The translations under genes were made by a program, and so were the position numbers. A DNA stretch of 64,000 nt from assembly GCF_000226115.1 (NCBI RefSeq), contig NC_016457.1, forward strand, positions 9,362,001-9,426,000. The letters are read 5' to 3'. Position 1 is the first letter of the stretch. Every line of letters starts with the position of its first letter. This document shows positions 35,705-46,775 of this stretch, piece by piece. The DNA is from Thermothielavioides terrestris NRRL 8126. Its lineage: Eukaryota > Ascomycota > Sordariomycetes > Sordariales > Chaetomiaceae. Below the pieces are notes generated by a model. It ran no database searches, had not been told where the DNA came from, and saw only the letters and a program-made list of their open reading frames with translations.

Positions 35705-37882
35705 ATGGCCTGCCGCTTGCGTCTCTCGATCCTGCCCGCTGCATGGCTCGTCCTCTCCGTGAACGTCCTCGCCGCCGGCCAGAACGCCACCGCTGACGCC
35801 GTCGTCGGATGGGTGGCTGGCCCCAGCGAGCGGGGCACACTCAATCTCGTCTGGAGCTGCGTGATTACCATCTTTGCCTGCACCTGGACTGTGCTGCATC
35901 TCAATGTGCCGGGCCTGCACGAAGGCCCGTGGCGGAGGGGGCTGCGCAAGGCCAAGTGGATGGCGATCAACGTGCTCTTCCCGGAGTTCATCCTCTCCAA
36001 GGCTGTCTGCGATCTCCGGCAGGCCCTTTATGACCTGTGCGAATTTGACGAGAAGATGTCGGTATCGCCGCGGATCCTGTGGACTATGGAATCTGTTCAT
36101 GGCCTTGCCCACCAGTGGAGCTGGGAAATCGGGTACCCCCGGGGGGCAACCCTCCTGTATCGCTTGCTATGGCTTGAAGTGCCAGAAATGGATCGAGAAC
36201 CTGAGGATCGGACGGCAACTGAGACCGGAACGCGAGTTGTCCTGGCCAACCGCCCAGCTGACGACGTAGGCGAGGCAGCGGAGTCGGGGAGATTCGACAC
36301 GAGGTCGCGCGCCCATGCAAGCCAGATTGCGTCCTCCAGGAACTCCTCAGTGTGCTCGCAGTCAGCACCACGAAGGGACACAACTTGCTCGGAGAAGTCA
36401 GAAGAGGCATTCCGCATTCAGTGGCAGACCACACAGCGTTGGACGCTGGCGCATTCCTACTATGCCCAGATGGGCGGCCTTATATACGTGGGCCCATCGA
36501 GCGACCGGGGCGAGCCGGCTTACTATGTTGCTCGCCCATCCTCCCTAATTTGGCGATTTATGTGGACACCGGACCACCATCCCCTTTACTACCTCGTCCT
36601 CAGCGAACAAGATATCCAGGACAGAAGCAAGGCGGACTGGCTCGTGAAGAGCATTGCCCTAATGCAGATCACCTGGCTCGTCTTGAACGTAGCCGTCCGA
36701 CGCAGCACGGGGCTGCCGGTCACACAGCTCGAGATCGCCACCCTCTCCTTTGCCGTTATGGCAATCATCACCTATTTGGCTAACTGGTGGAAGCCAAAAG
36801 ACGTCTCGCAACCGACCATCTTGCCAGCTGTCTACGAGACTCTCGCGTTCTCCATTCACGAGGGCGCCTTTGACCGAACGCAGCCGTTTACGCGCCGTCT
36901 CTGGTCACCAGCCCAGGCAGCAATGGACGCGGCGTCCATACCGGACCTTGAGCGGGTGCCCAATGACGTGGTCTGGATGGAGGGCGCCACCCCGCTGATG
37001 TTGGTGCTGATGGCCATCTCGTCGCTAGTCTTTGGCGGACTGCACTGCTTGGCGTGGAGTTTTGAGTTTCCTACGCCGGCGGAGCGGATCTGTTGGAGGG
37101 TGGCAAGCCTGGTTTCGGCCATTCTGCCAGTGGCGACGCTGGGTGCCAGTGCTGTTCTCAACCATCTCTCGACAACGTCCGCAGAATCTCGGATCCTCTC
37201 AACCTTTTTGACCAAGCTCAGGCCGCTAAAACAGCTACCCCTAGAATGGTGGGAGAAAATGGAATTTCCAGCCTTTGGCAATTGGGGGGATGACGCGCGA
37301 ACGGCTCTGGCATGCGTACCAAGAAGCCAGCGAGACTGGGAGAAGAAGCCGCCCGAAGAAGCCATCGAGGCCGCAAAAGCCGGCAGCAACTGGGCAGCGT
37401 CCAAGACCACGATGTTACACGTTCAATGTTGGACGAGGATATTTTCTGATTTTCGCGAACTCTGGGAAGACGCAACCATGGGTGACTCTACTGAGCATCC
37501 AACCTTACGAGAGGACTGGTTGCACGTCGCCCACAGCTTATTGGAAACAGTCAGCGGAAGGGACGACGTCCGCCAGTTCATTCACGATTACGAGGCCTTC
37601 CTCAGACGCAAGCTCGCCGTCCCGGCCACAGTTCTGCCCGACACCACTTGCCTCGACCACATATTGCAGGCGTACCGCGAGACTCAGACTGTCTGCGACC
37701 GGGTAAAGGAGATGCAGAAAGCGTACACCCGTGCGTCCACGCTCCTTACCATCGGCAGCGGCATCCTCTACACGGCAGCTCGCCTTGCAATTCTCGTCCT
37801 CGTATTCACTTCTCTTAGGCGCGTCCCAGCTGGGGTCTACCAGGACACGCCGTGGACCCGGTTCCTGCCAACCTTCTCGTGA
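35705..37882 (+). CDS. Multi-pass membrane protein of unknown function (725 aa)
   Basis: One intronless frame from the ATG at 35705. An N-terminal signal peptide (about 1-24, LPAAWLVLSVNVLAAG) is followed by a glycosylatable Asn and a helix at 46-66. A long soluble region with a Ser-rich insert spans about 190-235. Helices then follow at about 312-332, 340-362, 428-450 and 462-485, with a last one near 685-707. Between helices lie motifs such as WFRWTPDHH-like and the conserved-looking LANWWKPKDV. This organisation resembles a widespread but uncharacterised family of large fungal membrane proteins; I cannot name it or assign a substrate. The frame is intact and the codon pattern matches its neighbours. 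A T-rich stretch follows the stop. Confidence 0.8.
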   Translation: MACRLRLSILPAAWLVLSVNVLAAGQNATADAVVGWVAGPSERGTLNLVWSCVITIFACTWTVLHLNVPGLHEGPWRRGLRKAKWMAINVLFPEFILSKAVCDLRQALYDLCEFDEKMSVSPRILWTMESVHGLAHQWSWEIGYPRGATLLYRLLWLEVPEMDREPEDRTATETGTRVVLANRPADDVGEAAESGRFDTRSRAHASQIASSRNSSVCSQSAPRRDTTCSEKSEEAFRIQWQTTQRWTLAHSYYAQMGGLIYVGPSSDRGEPAYYVARPSSLIWRFMWTPDHHPLYYLVLSEQDIQDRSKADWLVKSIALMQITWLVLNVAVRRSTGLPVTQLEIATLSFAVMAIITYLANWWKPKDVSQPTILPAVYETLAFSIHEGAFDRTQPFTRRLWSPAQAAMDAASIPDLERVPNDVVWMEGATPLMLVLMAISSLVFGGLHCLAWSFEFPTPAERICWRVASLVSAILPVATLGASAVLNHLSTTSAESRILSTFLTKLRPLKQLPLEWWEKMEFPAFGNWGDDARTALACVPRSQRDWEKKPPEEAIEAAKAGSNWAASKTTMLHVQCWTRIFSDFRELWEDATMGDSTEHPTLREDWLHVAHSLLETVSGRDDVRQFIHDYEAFLRRKLAVPATVLPDTTCLDHILQAYRETQTVCDRVKEMQKAYTRASTLLTIGSGILYTAARLAILVLVFTSLRRVPAGVYQDTPWTRFLPTFS

Positions 37883-38655
37883 CAGTGACTTTTTTTCAGT
37901 GGTTTTTTTTTTTTTTATTTTTATTTTTTTTCATTTTAATTTATTTATTTATTGATTTTTTCCTCAGTCGTTTGCGATACCGATTCCAGCCGCTCGAACA
38001 AGTGGATCTCGATCCTTACTGCGTACCCCTCCAATCTCTCTCTCATATATCCGTACTCCGCTTGCATTCCCTCACCTTCCACAACTCCAAGCGGCGGCAT
38101 CCCAAGCCGCGGGCAGTGATGTCAAAGCCGTACTCTAGCATACCCACCCAGTCTTTTAAGTACGACCCTGAAGGACATTCATCTTCGAGTGGTGGAACTT
38201 AAAGGGCGGTGTCTAGGTATTCTTTTCCGGGATCTAGTCGGGTGTTCCCCACTGTCGTGTTCGAAGTGGATCTGGGAACAGCTCGGAGCCATTCCGGGGA
38301 CTTGCTGGAACATGTCTTGCAGACGTAGTAATGACGATCTGGGGGCCTTCCTGAGGCTTGGGCTCTTTCTCTACCATGTTCGGATCTTCTGATATCACAG
38401 AGACATCAGCATGAACAAGACCATGCATGCTCGTTCACCCAGAACGAAACACTGGCTCCCACACACGTGAGTAAAAAGGCTCGCCGAGCTTTACATGGTC
38501 ACGCACTGAGTGACATTCCACCACAGTGGCCCTGCCCCGGACGTTAAGTGTTCAGAACAACGACAACAACAACAATACGGCCACAGCCCAACCAAGTGTA
38601 GGTAACAGAATCAGCTAAAATAGATCTATAGCGTCGAATCCGCTATGAACCCCCT
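37883..38655. other. Intergenic between convergent genes, T-rich tract
   Basis: A T/A-rich low-complexity stretch at about 37890-37962 directly follows the membrane-protein stop and may serve in 3'-end formation. The rest shows no coding frame. Confidence 0.5.
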
Positions 38656-41652
38656 TCACCCGCCGACGAGCCCCTCAAAAAACGCCTCAAACTCCCCCTT
38701 CGCCCCGCGCTCCCTCCCCAGCGCCGCAGCAAACCACCCACCCAGCGCAGCCAGCCGGCATCGACACACCGCGATCCCGCTGGGCCCCCACACCGCCCAG
38801 CCCAGGCCGTGCTCCTTCCACGCGACCAGCGCGGCGTCCTCGTCCGCGGCGACGAAAAGATCGACGGCCGCGGGCGCACCACCACCACCACCACCACTCC
38901 CATCAGCGCCACCACCAGCAGCCGCAGCGGCAGCAGCAGCAGCAGCGAGCGGACAGCAGGCCGGACAGGCACTCGTCTGCGCCGCGTAGGCACACGTCAC
39001 GATAGCGCCCATCAGCAGGCCAGGCACGGCAAGCGGGTTGAGGAGCTGGCGGCGGGCCGCCGGCAGCGCCGCGTCCCGGCCGGGTAAGTCGGGCGGCAGC
39101 GCGGCAGGCCGATCATCCCCAGCAGCTGCTCCAGCACCAGCACCAGCAACAGCAACAGCAGCGACAACGGCGTCGTCGTCGCCTGCAGCGGGCACGACGA
39201 GGCGGGCGATCTGCGCGGCGCTCCACACGGCCATGCGCGCGCAGGCCGACGCCAGCCAGCTGCGCATGCGGGCGCGCGGCTTCTGCAGCGCGGCGGCGGC
39301 GTCGGGGCCTAGGCCCGGCCCGGCGGCCCCGCCACCGCCGCCGTGCGCCGGGCAGAGCCGGGCGTGCATGCGCAGCAGGGTCAGCGGGGCGTGCATTTTG
39401 ATGGTTGAGATGTGCCAGAGGATGAGGGTCAGGGGGGTGAGGACCGCGTCGGGGGTCGCTGGGTTCTGGGGAGGAGGAGGAGGTGGTGGTGGTGTTATTT
39501 GCGACCGCAGCTCCTCGCACTCCGCCGCCATCTTGGCTCGCCACGCGGTCAGGTGCGAGCGCCACAGCTCGATGGGGCTGCCCGGCGCCAGCTTGGTCAT
39601 GAGCTCGTCGGTCGCGGCGCTGTGGGCCTCGCGCGCTGCCGCCCAGACGCCCGACTGCAGCGCGCACAGGCCGAGGTGGTAGTCCACTGCGCTGAGGCGG
39701 TACGGCAGCTTGGACACGCCCGGGCTCTCGCCCGTGTCGACCAGGGCGTCGCGGATGATGGAGCTGAACAGGGCTTTCTCCCGCCCCGCCGGCTCGTTCC
39801 ATTGCAGCTTGCGCCGGTCCTCCTCGCTCGTGGCCATCCACAGCTGTGATGACTTTGGCAGCGGGATGCACAGTTCCTCGTAGCGTACTGACGGCGGGTG
39901 GTCCAGGAGGACGCTCAGGTAGGTATCCAGGCGCAGGACTGAGAAGGCGAGCCTGGGCAGCAAGGAAGTGCGTTAGTCAGGTACAAAGAGTAAATAATAA
40001 GATCCCGATTTTGCCAAGCTGACGCCTCCGTACCGGTGCAACTGCTCTTTGGCAAGCCAGAACATCAGGGCGCACTCCTCCAGCCGCTCTGGCAGGACGT
40101 GATGGCCCGAGAAGATGTCGAGGCAGCGGCATATTGAGACCAGGATGGCGTTGAGGCGGACTGCCTTTACCAGCATGCTTTCCTCGCCCTTTTTGATTGC
40201 TGGTCAGCGGCCCTGTCCGGCTGAAGCAGAGCGGGCGTGATCGCTTACCCGACGGCAGACGGCGTACACAACGCACAACAAGAGAGCCTGTAAGTTGTGG
40301 AGGGACGGGACGGATTCCTGATTGATGGCTAAGGTTAGCTGCAAACCGTGGATGAGGTCTTCGAATTCTTCGCACGGTCGACTCACAGGCCCAGTGGCGT
40401 CGGCCACCTCGTCGAATACGACGGGCGCGAGCTCAAGATGTTCGTGCCGGCCAGCGACCCAGCTGGCGAGCATGAGCATGGATGCCAGCAGAGTGTCAGA
40501 CGCCATGCCAATCTCAAAGCTCGGGACATGCAGGATCGGCCAGTAGGGGTGGACCTCTGCGAAGTAGAGTCGAACCAGATCGGCCAGGACCGCAGGATCA
40601 TGGTGGACAAGATCGTGAAGCCTCCGTGTTTCTCGAGAGGGACTTCTCCCGGGAGAGGCTGGAGTGGCGCTAGAAGCAGTGCTGCGTGAAGGTGCAGCAC
40701 TGAAGCCGTGGTCTGTGGCCGGGGACGAGGAACTGGATGCTGCTTCTGATCCACTGACTGCAGCCTCCGTCAGTGGTCCTTGGCTGGGACTCACACTTGA
40801 TCGCGCGTTAAGAACGGAAGTGTCGGCGTCTCTGATCGGGCCTGTGGCCACGGACTGCGGATTAGGCGGATCGGCACTCATGGCCCACGGTGTCGAGACC
40901 CGACGACCCTGTGCGTGGGCGTCTATTGAGGCCGACATGGGCGATGCCAGCGACGGAAACGGAGACATCGACCATTCAAATTGAGGCTGGTCCTGGATCC
41001 ACGACTGGTAGTCATTGCTTCCGGCGGACCACACCGAGGCCACCACCTCCTGGTCGGTTGGGGAGGCTCTGGCGTGGGGCAGGAAAGGGTCCTCCGTTGG
41101 GTGGTCCTCGCCAACAAGACCGCCATCTGCCGTCCCAACAATATCCAGGCCGGCAGGCCAGTCTGCATCCGTGCTGGTGGCTCCATGGTTTGAAGCGGTA
41201 TCCGGCGGGCTGGGACCCGCCCGGACGCAGTCAATGCGGCTCCGGACACAAGACCGGCACGGCGTATCCTCATCGCATTTGAGCTTGCGCTCGTGGCAGG
41301 AGACACAGGCAACCAGCCTCCGACCGCGAATCGAGCTCTGCGGGTGGAACTCGATGTGCCGCTTTAGAACGTCACTAGTTGCTGTTGGACGGATGCACAT
41401 TGAAGGATGTTAAAAGGGGGGGCTCGCTCACCTGCGCGCATATCTGCGGCCACAAATGGGACATTGATGCTGGAACTGCGGACTGTGGGACTTGGCGTGG
41501 CGCGTCAGGTGTTCTTTTCTCGTGAAGTGCCTGCTGCAGCCAGGGGCACTGCACTTGAACCGCTTGATGGACCCAGGGGTGGTTAGTGAGTGCGCAAGCG
41601 CCTCGCCGCCCAACCCGTCGCCCGATAACTGTGGGCGAAAGGAAAGCTGCAT
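38656..41652 (-). CDS. Transcription factor with two C2H2 fingers plus a Zn(II)2Cys6 cluster
   Basis: Exons on the minus strand are 41652-41432, 41374-40249, 40188-40034 and 39952-38656, giving 932 aa. Intron 1 interrupts the second finger. Finger 1 is C-x4-C-x12-H-x3-H (FKCSAPGC...), finger 2 is C-x2-C-x12-H-x3-H (HQCPICG...). The binuclear cluster follows at once as C-x2-C-x6-C-x5-C-x2-C-x6-C (ACVSCHERKLKC...). A Ser/Pro-rich linker leads into the fungal-specific regulatory domain, with the landmarks YFAEVHPYWPILHVPSFE and LAFSVLRLDTYLSVLLDHPP. The C-terminus has poly-Ala and poly-Gly runs. A 48-nt segment (40386-40339) inside exon 2 is itself bounded by GTGAGT and CAG and keeps frame if removed, so it may be an additional, optional intron. 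The first available ATG was used; an upstream exon is possible. Confidence 0.85.
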
Positions 41653-42585
41653 AATGGGCTGTCGCGAAAAGCCGCTGGTCTGGGACACAATATCCCTCTC
41701 CGGATTCTGCACAAGCGCCGGGGCCGGTCAAGATTAGCTGCCTGCCCTGATCACCATTAACCGTCGCAGTCTACGTAGGCGAGAAGGATGCGGCTCCGGC
41801 GCAGGTACGGCGGAGCTCAGTGGATCAACGACACATGGCTTATTCAGGGCCGCGTTACTCCAGCCGAGGATGGGGAACAGAATTCCAAGTCCGGGATAAC
41901 TTGAGAGAAGAGCGAAGGAACCTGCTGCCGATTGGTAAGCAGGCGGACGGAGAGCTGGGGGCGCTTCGGTTTGATGCATATTTTATAGCTAAGACATGGC
42001 GGACTACTCCATACAGGAACCATTTTCCTCCGAACCCTTGCATAACTTGGGGCGGCTAGTGATAATGTTTGGCCCAAAACAACTGTCCACTGGGCAACTC
42101 TAATGATCAACAAAGAAACAGGCATCGTGAAGGGCGCACACTCTTCTTCTGCCGCTATCAAGCCTTGAACATCTGTCTGGCACGACATCCGTCTTCATAT
42201 CTCCAATGGGAGTGTTTTGTATCCAAACTGCCCACCTAGGTAGTCAGTGCCAACAAGCCACTCACGTTACGTTACGCGGTTTGTTGCATGTGGGATGTAA
42301 ATGCCGGACATGAACTTGTGGGATGTGGGACATGTGGGTGTGGGATACGGATTGAAAGACATACTCCCTCATGAGAAATCTAACTCCGGGGTCTGTATGC
42401 CGTGTGAATCAACCATATATAGCCTCGCACTTCGATGTTCCCTGGCCCATTGTAGAGCCATCAACCAACAATATTTACATTACTTAGCTGCGCTGTGGTC
42501 CTCAATCAAACGCGCATTCCTCCTATAACCTTTGCCAAGTATCAACCAAGTTACTGCAAAGTCAAAACCACGCCAAATCAACAAG
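41653..42585. other. Intergenic between divergent genes
   Basis: Shared upstream region of the dual-finger regulator and the NmrA-like gene. It contains several short CATGTGGG/TGTGGGA-type repeats around 42285-42345. No coding frame is supported. Confidence 0.45.
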
Positions 42586-43574
42586 ATGGCCTGCGAGATA
42601 ACCAAAGTTGCAATTGCAGGGGTTCGTCCAAGCCCTCTCTGTCTTTCCATTCCAGTTTTCATTTCACCTCCACGGCTGCTAACCCCCGACTCCCCAACCA
42701 GGCCACCGGCAACCTGGGCCCGGCCATCCTCGAGCAGCTCCTCGCGGCAGGCTTCGAAGTGACCGCCCTGACACGCGCGGGGAGCACGCACACCTTCCCC
42801 GCCAGCGTGCGCGTCGCGCCGGTCGACTACGACTCATTGGAGTCGCTGGTCTCGGCGCTGCGCGGGCAAGACGCCGTGGTCTCGACGCTCGCGTCGGCCG
42901 CGCTCGCCAAGCAGCTGCTCCTGGTCGAGGCGGCCGCGCAGGCCGGCGTGCGCCGCTTCATCCCCTCCGACTTCGGCTCCAACACGGTGCACCCCAAGGC
43001 GGCCGCGCTGCCCGCCTACGCCGACAAGGTGGCCGTGCAGCGGGCGCTGCAGGAGAAGGCCGCCGCTGCGCAGCCGGGCGGGCTGTCCTACACGGTCGTG
43101 CTGACGGGCCCGTTCCTGGACTGGGGCCTCAAGGTCGGCTTCGTGCTCGACGTCGGGCGCCGGCACGCCGTGCTGTACGACGGCGGCGAGCGGGTGTTCA
43201 GCACGACCACGCTGCCGACGATCGGGCGCGCGGTCGTGGGCGTGCTGCGCAAGCCCGAGGAGACGCGGAACCGGGCGGTCTATGTCCACGACACGGCGAC
43301 GACGCTGCGCGCGCTGTACGAGCTGGGGAAGAAGGCGACGCCCGGGGAGACGTGGACCGAGGAGGTCGTCCGCATCGAGGACGAGCTCGCCGACGCCTGG
43401 GCCGAGCTGAAGAAGGAGCAGCCCGATCCGGCGAAGTTCGTCGTCAAGTTCTACCGTGCCGCCGTCTGGGGCGAGGGATACGGCGCGCACTTTGAGACGA
43501 CGGACAATGAGCTGCTGGGCATCAAGGAGCTTACCGAGGAGGAGCTGCAGGCCATTGTGAGCCGCTACGCATAG
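42586..43574 (+). CDS. NmrA-like / isoflavone-reductase-type NAD(P)-binding protein
   Basis: Exons 42586-42621 and 42702-43574 encode 302 aa. The 80-bp intron splits the dinucleotide-binding glycine motif, which after splicing reads GATGNLG at about residues 12-18. Other family signs are the strand-helix pattern of an atypical short-chain dehydrogenase fold, RFIPSDFGSN near residue 106, and a TGPFLDW loop. The SDR Tyr-x3-Lys pair is not obvious, as in NmrA-like sensors and isoflavone-reductase-like enzymes. It may act as a cytosolic reductase of small aromatic substrates or as a redox sensor; the sequence does not distinguish these. It stands beside the remains of a transporter and an acyltransferase. 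Confidence 0.85.
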
Positions 43575-44253
43575 GGCTGTCCTGTCGCTAGACGTGGTCA
43601 GATGGTAGAGGGATAAACTAGACCCTTCGCAAAAAAGATCATGATTCACGCATTATGCGGTTGAAACTGACCCCGCTGTCGTGGCCCTGATTTGACGGCC
43701 GAACGATATCTCAGAATGGGATTGTTGCTGGACGGCAAGCGTACAGCACAAGGAACTATGGCCTGCTTGATACCATCTAACTTCAATAGGGCGAGTTGAG
43801 TGCGAGTCTGTGGGCATGCTGAGCGGGAGGAAATAAGCCTAATCAAAAACTACAGACCTGTGAGTCTGCTGTCATCTTGACCCATGTCGAATTACCCCGA
43901 GCTAGAGGGGGCTTCTCAATGCCATGGCTAAAGAAGGGTACCGCTATCCCCTTGGGCACGTCCGGCGATCCGCTGTACGAGGCCGTAATGGAGTTAAAGG
44001 ATTCTATGCAATGGACCGGTCCTCTTGGGCCTAAGGAAGGGGAGGAACTAAACAACACCTGTTGCTCTAGCCACCTCATGAGTGTCCTCAATGCAGTGTG
44101 GAGTAGGACCTAACAAAGTAATGTTGCAAAAGCTGTTCTCTACCACATGTTCTACTCAATAACAATATCGAATTAACGCCCGCTCTCCCTGACTTAAATC
44201 TGCCCCCTCGCCGCGGCTGTCTCGTCATCGGCCGCCCATCCCTCGTGCTTATC
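43575..44253. other. Intergenic, nothing recognised
   Basis: Short frames on both strands around 43.84-44.11 kb have mixed composition. They could belong to the decayed transporter upstream or be chance. Confidence 0.35.
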
Positions 44254-44590
44254 CTACGGGATTCGGATGAAGAAGCAGAACATCAGCGCAAGACCCGACA
44301 TACCCACGGCAAGGTAGGCCGCCGAGTGTTAGCCCGCAGCGCGGTCGCTCCGTTCTAAGACGTGTGTATCTCCACGGTGCCGGCGAAGCCGGGGTCGGTG
44401 CTCATGTCGTAACTGCGCATCGTGCCTACGAGCGAGCCCATGACACCCTGGTGCTTCATCGGCACCGTGTTGCTCTCAATATCTGCGCGCTGGTGGTGAT
44501 CAGGTCAGTGGTGAACACCGATATGAACATTGCGGGTAACACTATGATCCAGTATGTGAGGTCCACCGGGATGGCCGCGAGCAGTGGCAC
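44254..44590 (-). pseudogene. Remnant of an MFS transporter C-terminal half
   Basis: Three adjacent minus-strand pieces in different frames read as consecutive parts of a major facilitator protein. 44590-44480 gives a helix pair (LLAAIPVDLTYWIIVLPAMF, then TTDLITTSAQIL). The next frame gives VPMKHQGVMGSLVGTM and GFAGTVE. The last frame gives the final helix (AAYLAVGMSGLALMFCFFIR) and a stop at 44254-44256. At least two frameshifts separate them and a stop follows the middle piece. The order and motifs match drug:H+ antiporter-type fungal MFS proteins. The N-terminal half is not visible. This cannot encode a functional transporter. Confidence 0.75.
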
Positions 44591-45054
44591 CCGTCATGGA
44601 GGCAATTATTCAAGTACCGTCTGTGATGCTGTTATGTTGCGCTCAACGCGGGAGCAACGAGGACTCGGGGATGAAGATGCTAGGCAGGAACATGGGCCCT
44701 CGTAAAGACGGCCGTTGGTAAACTCCTGACGGCGCTGCCATCGTTTCAATGCACGACTCGGACATTAGTTGTAAGCCTGAGCATTGTCTTCTTTGGGTTC
44801 TTGCCTCCTGTCTAAGTGGACGTGAGTGATTCCCAATCAGGCAATACTCTCTCGGCGCATGTGGGAGTGGGAGTCCCTGTTAGCTACTGACTGTGCAGTT
44901 AAGCGGGCAGGATTCTGTGGGCCTGCGGCTCAGGGGTTCGACCTCATGGCCCCCATCCCAAAAGATATTCCGACCCGCCTGTGACGAGAGACCTTGGGGG
45001 CTAAATTCTTGTGTGATTAGGCAGCATGCCCACGCGTCCAGCCTTAAAACACAT

Positions 45055-46272
45055 CTAAGCTAGGAGCAAACGACAAAATTCAGGAAATCGGCGAGCGGCA
45101 ACTATGTGCTCAGGGGAGCTTGACAGCGAACACCAATTCCACTCGCTGATGAAGCAGTCCAAGTGGACGAGCTTTGACCACGAAGACGCCGACTTCGATC
45201 GCCTTGACGCCAGCACCTCCCCAATGAAGCCGGACAACCGTAGATACCAATACGAGGACGGCGTTCTTGGTGTGAACTTCTTGGCATGTGACATTCAGGT
45301 GGAGGCATATCTGGCCGGCTGCTTGCTCGCCGAAGCCATCTCCGACTTCAGGATACAGCGCTGCTCCCCATCCAGGGGTTGTCCGCAACGGTGGGCTGCG
45401 GGTGGCGACGACGGCATCGCCAGGCTTCGCATCACACTCGGCTCAAGGCAAGGACCCAAGCGCTGATGGCGGCTAGGGACGGGCGGGCGTCGCTTGAACG
45501 GCAGAGCGAGGATCTCGACGTCCGGGATTGATGTGGCAGAAGCTCTCTGGGCCACGATGACTTTCACTCTCTGTTCCCGGCCCTGGGTAAGCTTGGGCGG
45601 CACAGTGGCGGCAATGCAATACGATGGGCTGAGGTCGGCAGCCTCGGAGTCATCCAAGACCGGCAACCAATACTCGTCACCATGGGTATAGGCCTCCGAG
45701 GCTTGGGCAACCCGGTTGCTGAACATCATGAGGATGCTAATGCCACTGATGATGTTGTGCGGTGAGCGAAGCACGAGATCACGGCGGACAACTGGGGTGT
45801 TCGCCTCGCTGGTGGTAGGGGGTTGGCGAAACACCAAGCATGTCGGGTGCTTGGGGGCAGGCGGATCTGCGTCTGCCGATTCTGCACCAATCTGGCCAGT
45901 CGAGAGTGTGACGAAGGTCCTTCCGAGCCAGCTCTCCAAATCAGCGCATTCCGGATTTGTTGGTATGTCTTGACCCGATCTTGGTTTGATAATCCTTTGA
46001 TACCCAAGCTGCAATGGTAGGACGGTTGTATCACAAGACGAGCCACGCCTTTCGCAGGGCCTGAACGACGCATTGTTCGGCATCTTGTAGGGAAATACGT
46101 CTTGGGAATCCGATCTCGACAGAAATGTGGCCGGTGATGCCAAAGATCAGCAGCCGGTAGCTTCGTATAACACGGCCCCGGTTGAGCAGAATTCTTCAAT
46201 CCCGTCGAATACGCGCTGCCATAGGCCTTGCGCGGCTTGCCACCAAAGAAGATTGTAGTAAGACGATGCCAT
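45055..46272 (-). pseudogene. Broken HxxxD-superfamily acyltransferase gene
   Basis: The minus strand carries coding-like pieces in three frames, in order. An N-terminal piece starts at the ATG at 46272 (LLWWQAAQGLWQRVFDGIEE) and ends at TGA 46149-46147. A second piece contains ISVEIGFPRRISLQDAEQCV and is cut by a stop. A long central piece covers about 45990-45480 (ESWLGRTFVTLSTGQIGAES; VVRRDLVLRSPHNIISGISI; TSIPDVEILALPFKR). The C-terminal piece ends ARRFPEFCRLLLA at 45055. The central SPHNIISGI occupies the place of the HxxxDG catalytic motif of condensation/alcohol-acetyltransferase-like enzymes, with the Asp replaced. The family call is from pattern recognition and moderately certain; that the gene is dead is clear from several frameshifts and stops. 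The 5' end abuts a transposable element. Confidence 0.6.
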
Positions 46273-46392
46273 GATTGCGGCGACGCTGGGACTGAGTATC
46301 GCCGGAAAGGGTTGCAGTACAGGTTGTTCAGGCAACTGGAGGGTGCCCCGACCACGTCCTATAATAAGTCCTCTTGGCAATGGCCTGCTTGG

Positions 46393-46775
46393 GGTGGACG
46401 TTAAAGAGGTCCCGCCAAGACTAATTTCGGCCAATTGTCGGCTATGTTTTTACAACGTTTTTACATAGCCACTATCGCCAAGGCGTTTGCTCTATCGCCA
46501 AGGGGTTAGTTCGCCGGGGGTACGGGAGGCGGCGCTAGTCTCCCACTAGGTTAAGGTTAGGATAAGGATTATAGTTAGAGTATAGGCTATCTTCGTTTTC
46601 TTTTTTTTTTTCGATTTAGTTGAGGTTTCGTAAAGTTGTTGTTACGAGTCTTTGCGATTTTGCATTGTTGATGTTGCTCTTAGTCGTGGCGGCCCCGTTC
46701 ACCCTTGGCGATTTGTAATTACTTGTACGCGGCAGTCTCCGAAATTAGTCTTGGCGGGACCTCTTTAACGACGAC
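46393..46775. mobile_element. Non-autonomous terminal-inverted-repeat element (MITE, MULE- or hAT-like)
   Basis: The 30-bp segment 46402-46431 is the exact reverse complement of 46739-46768, with partial matching outward to about 40 bp. The element is bracketed by a 9-bp direct repeat CCTGCTTGG at 46384-46392 and 46776-46784, consistent with a target-site duplication. A second inner inverted repeat (atcgccaaggg near 46495; cccttggcgat near 46702) and a small hairpin near 46440-46475 lie inside. It is 383 bp long with no transposase frame and a more AT-rich interior. A 9-bp duplication points to Mutator-like elements; 8 bp would suggest hAT. Confidence 0.8.

Noticed and set aside
38920..38950. 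GCAGCA-type triplet repeat as a possible microsatellite element
   Set aside because: It encodes the poly-Ala run of the regulator on the minus strand and is in frame, so it is part of a coding exon.
42834..43649. 271-codon minus-strand frame antisense to the NmrA-like gene
   Set aside because: Antisense shadow with Leu/Arg/Gly repeats; the sense frame has the glycine motif and family blocks.
46550..46570. TTAAGGTTAGGATAAGG stretch as a telomere-like repeat
   Set aside because: It is only a single degenerate TTAGG-like occurrence inside the TIR element, not a repeat array.
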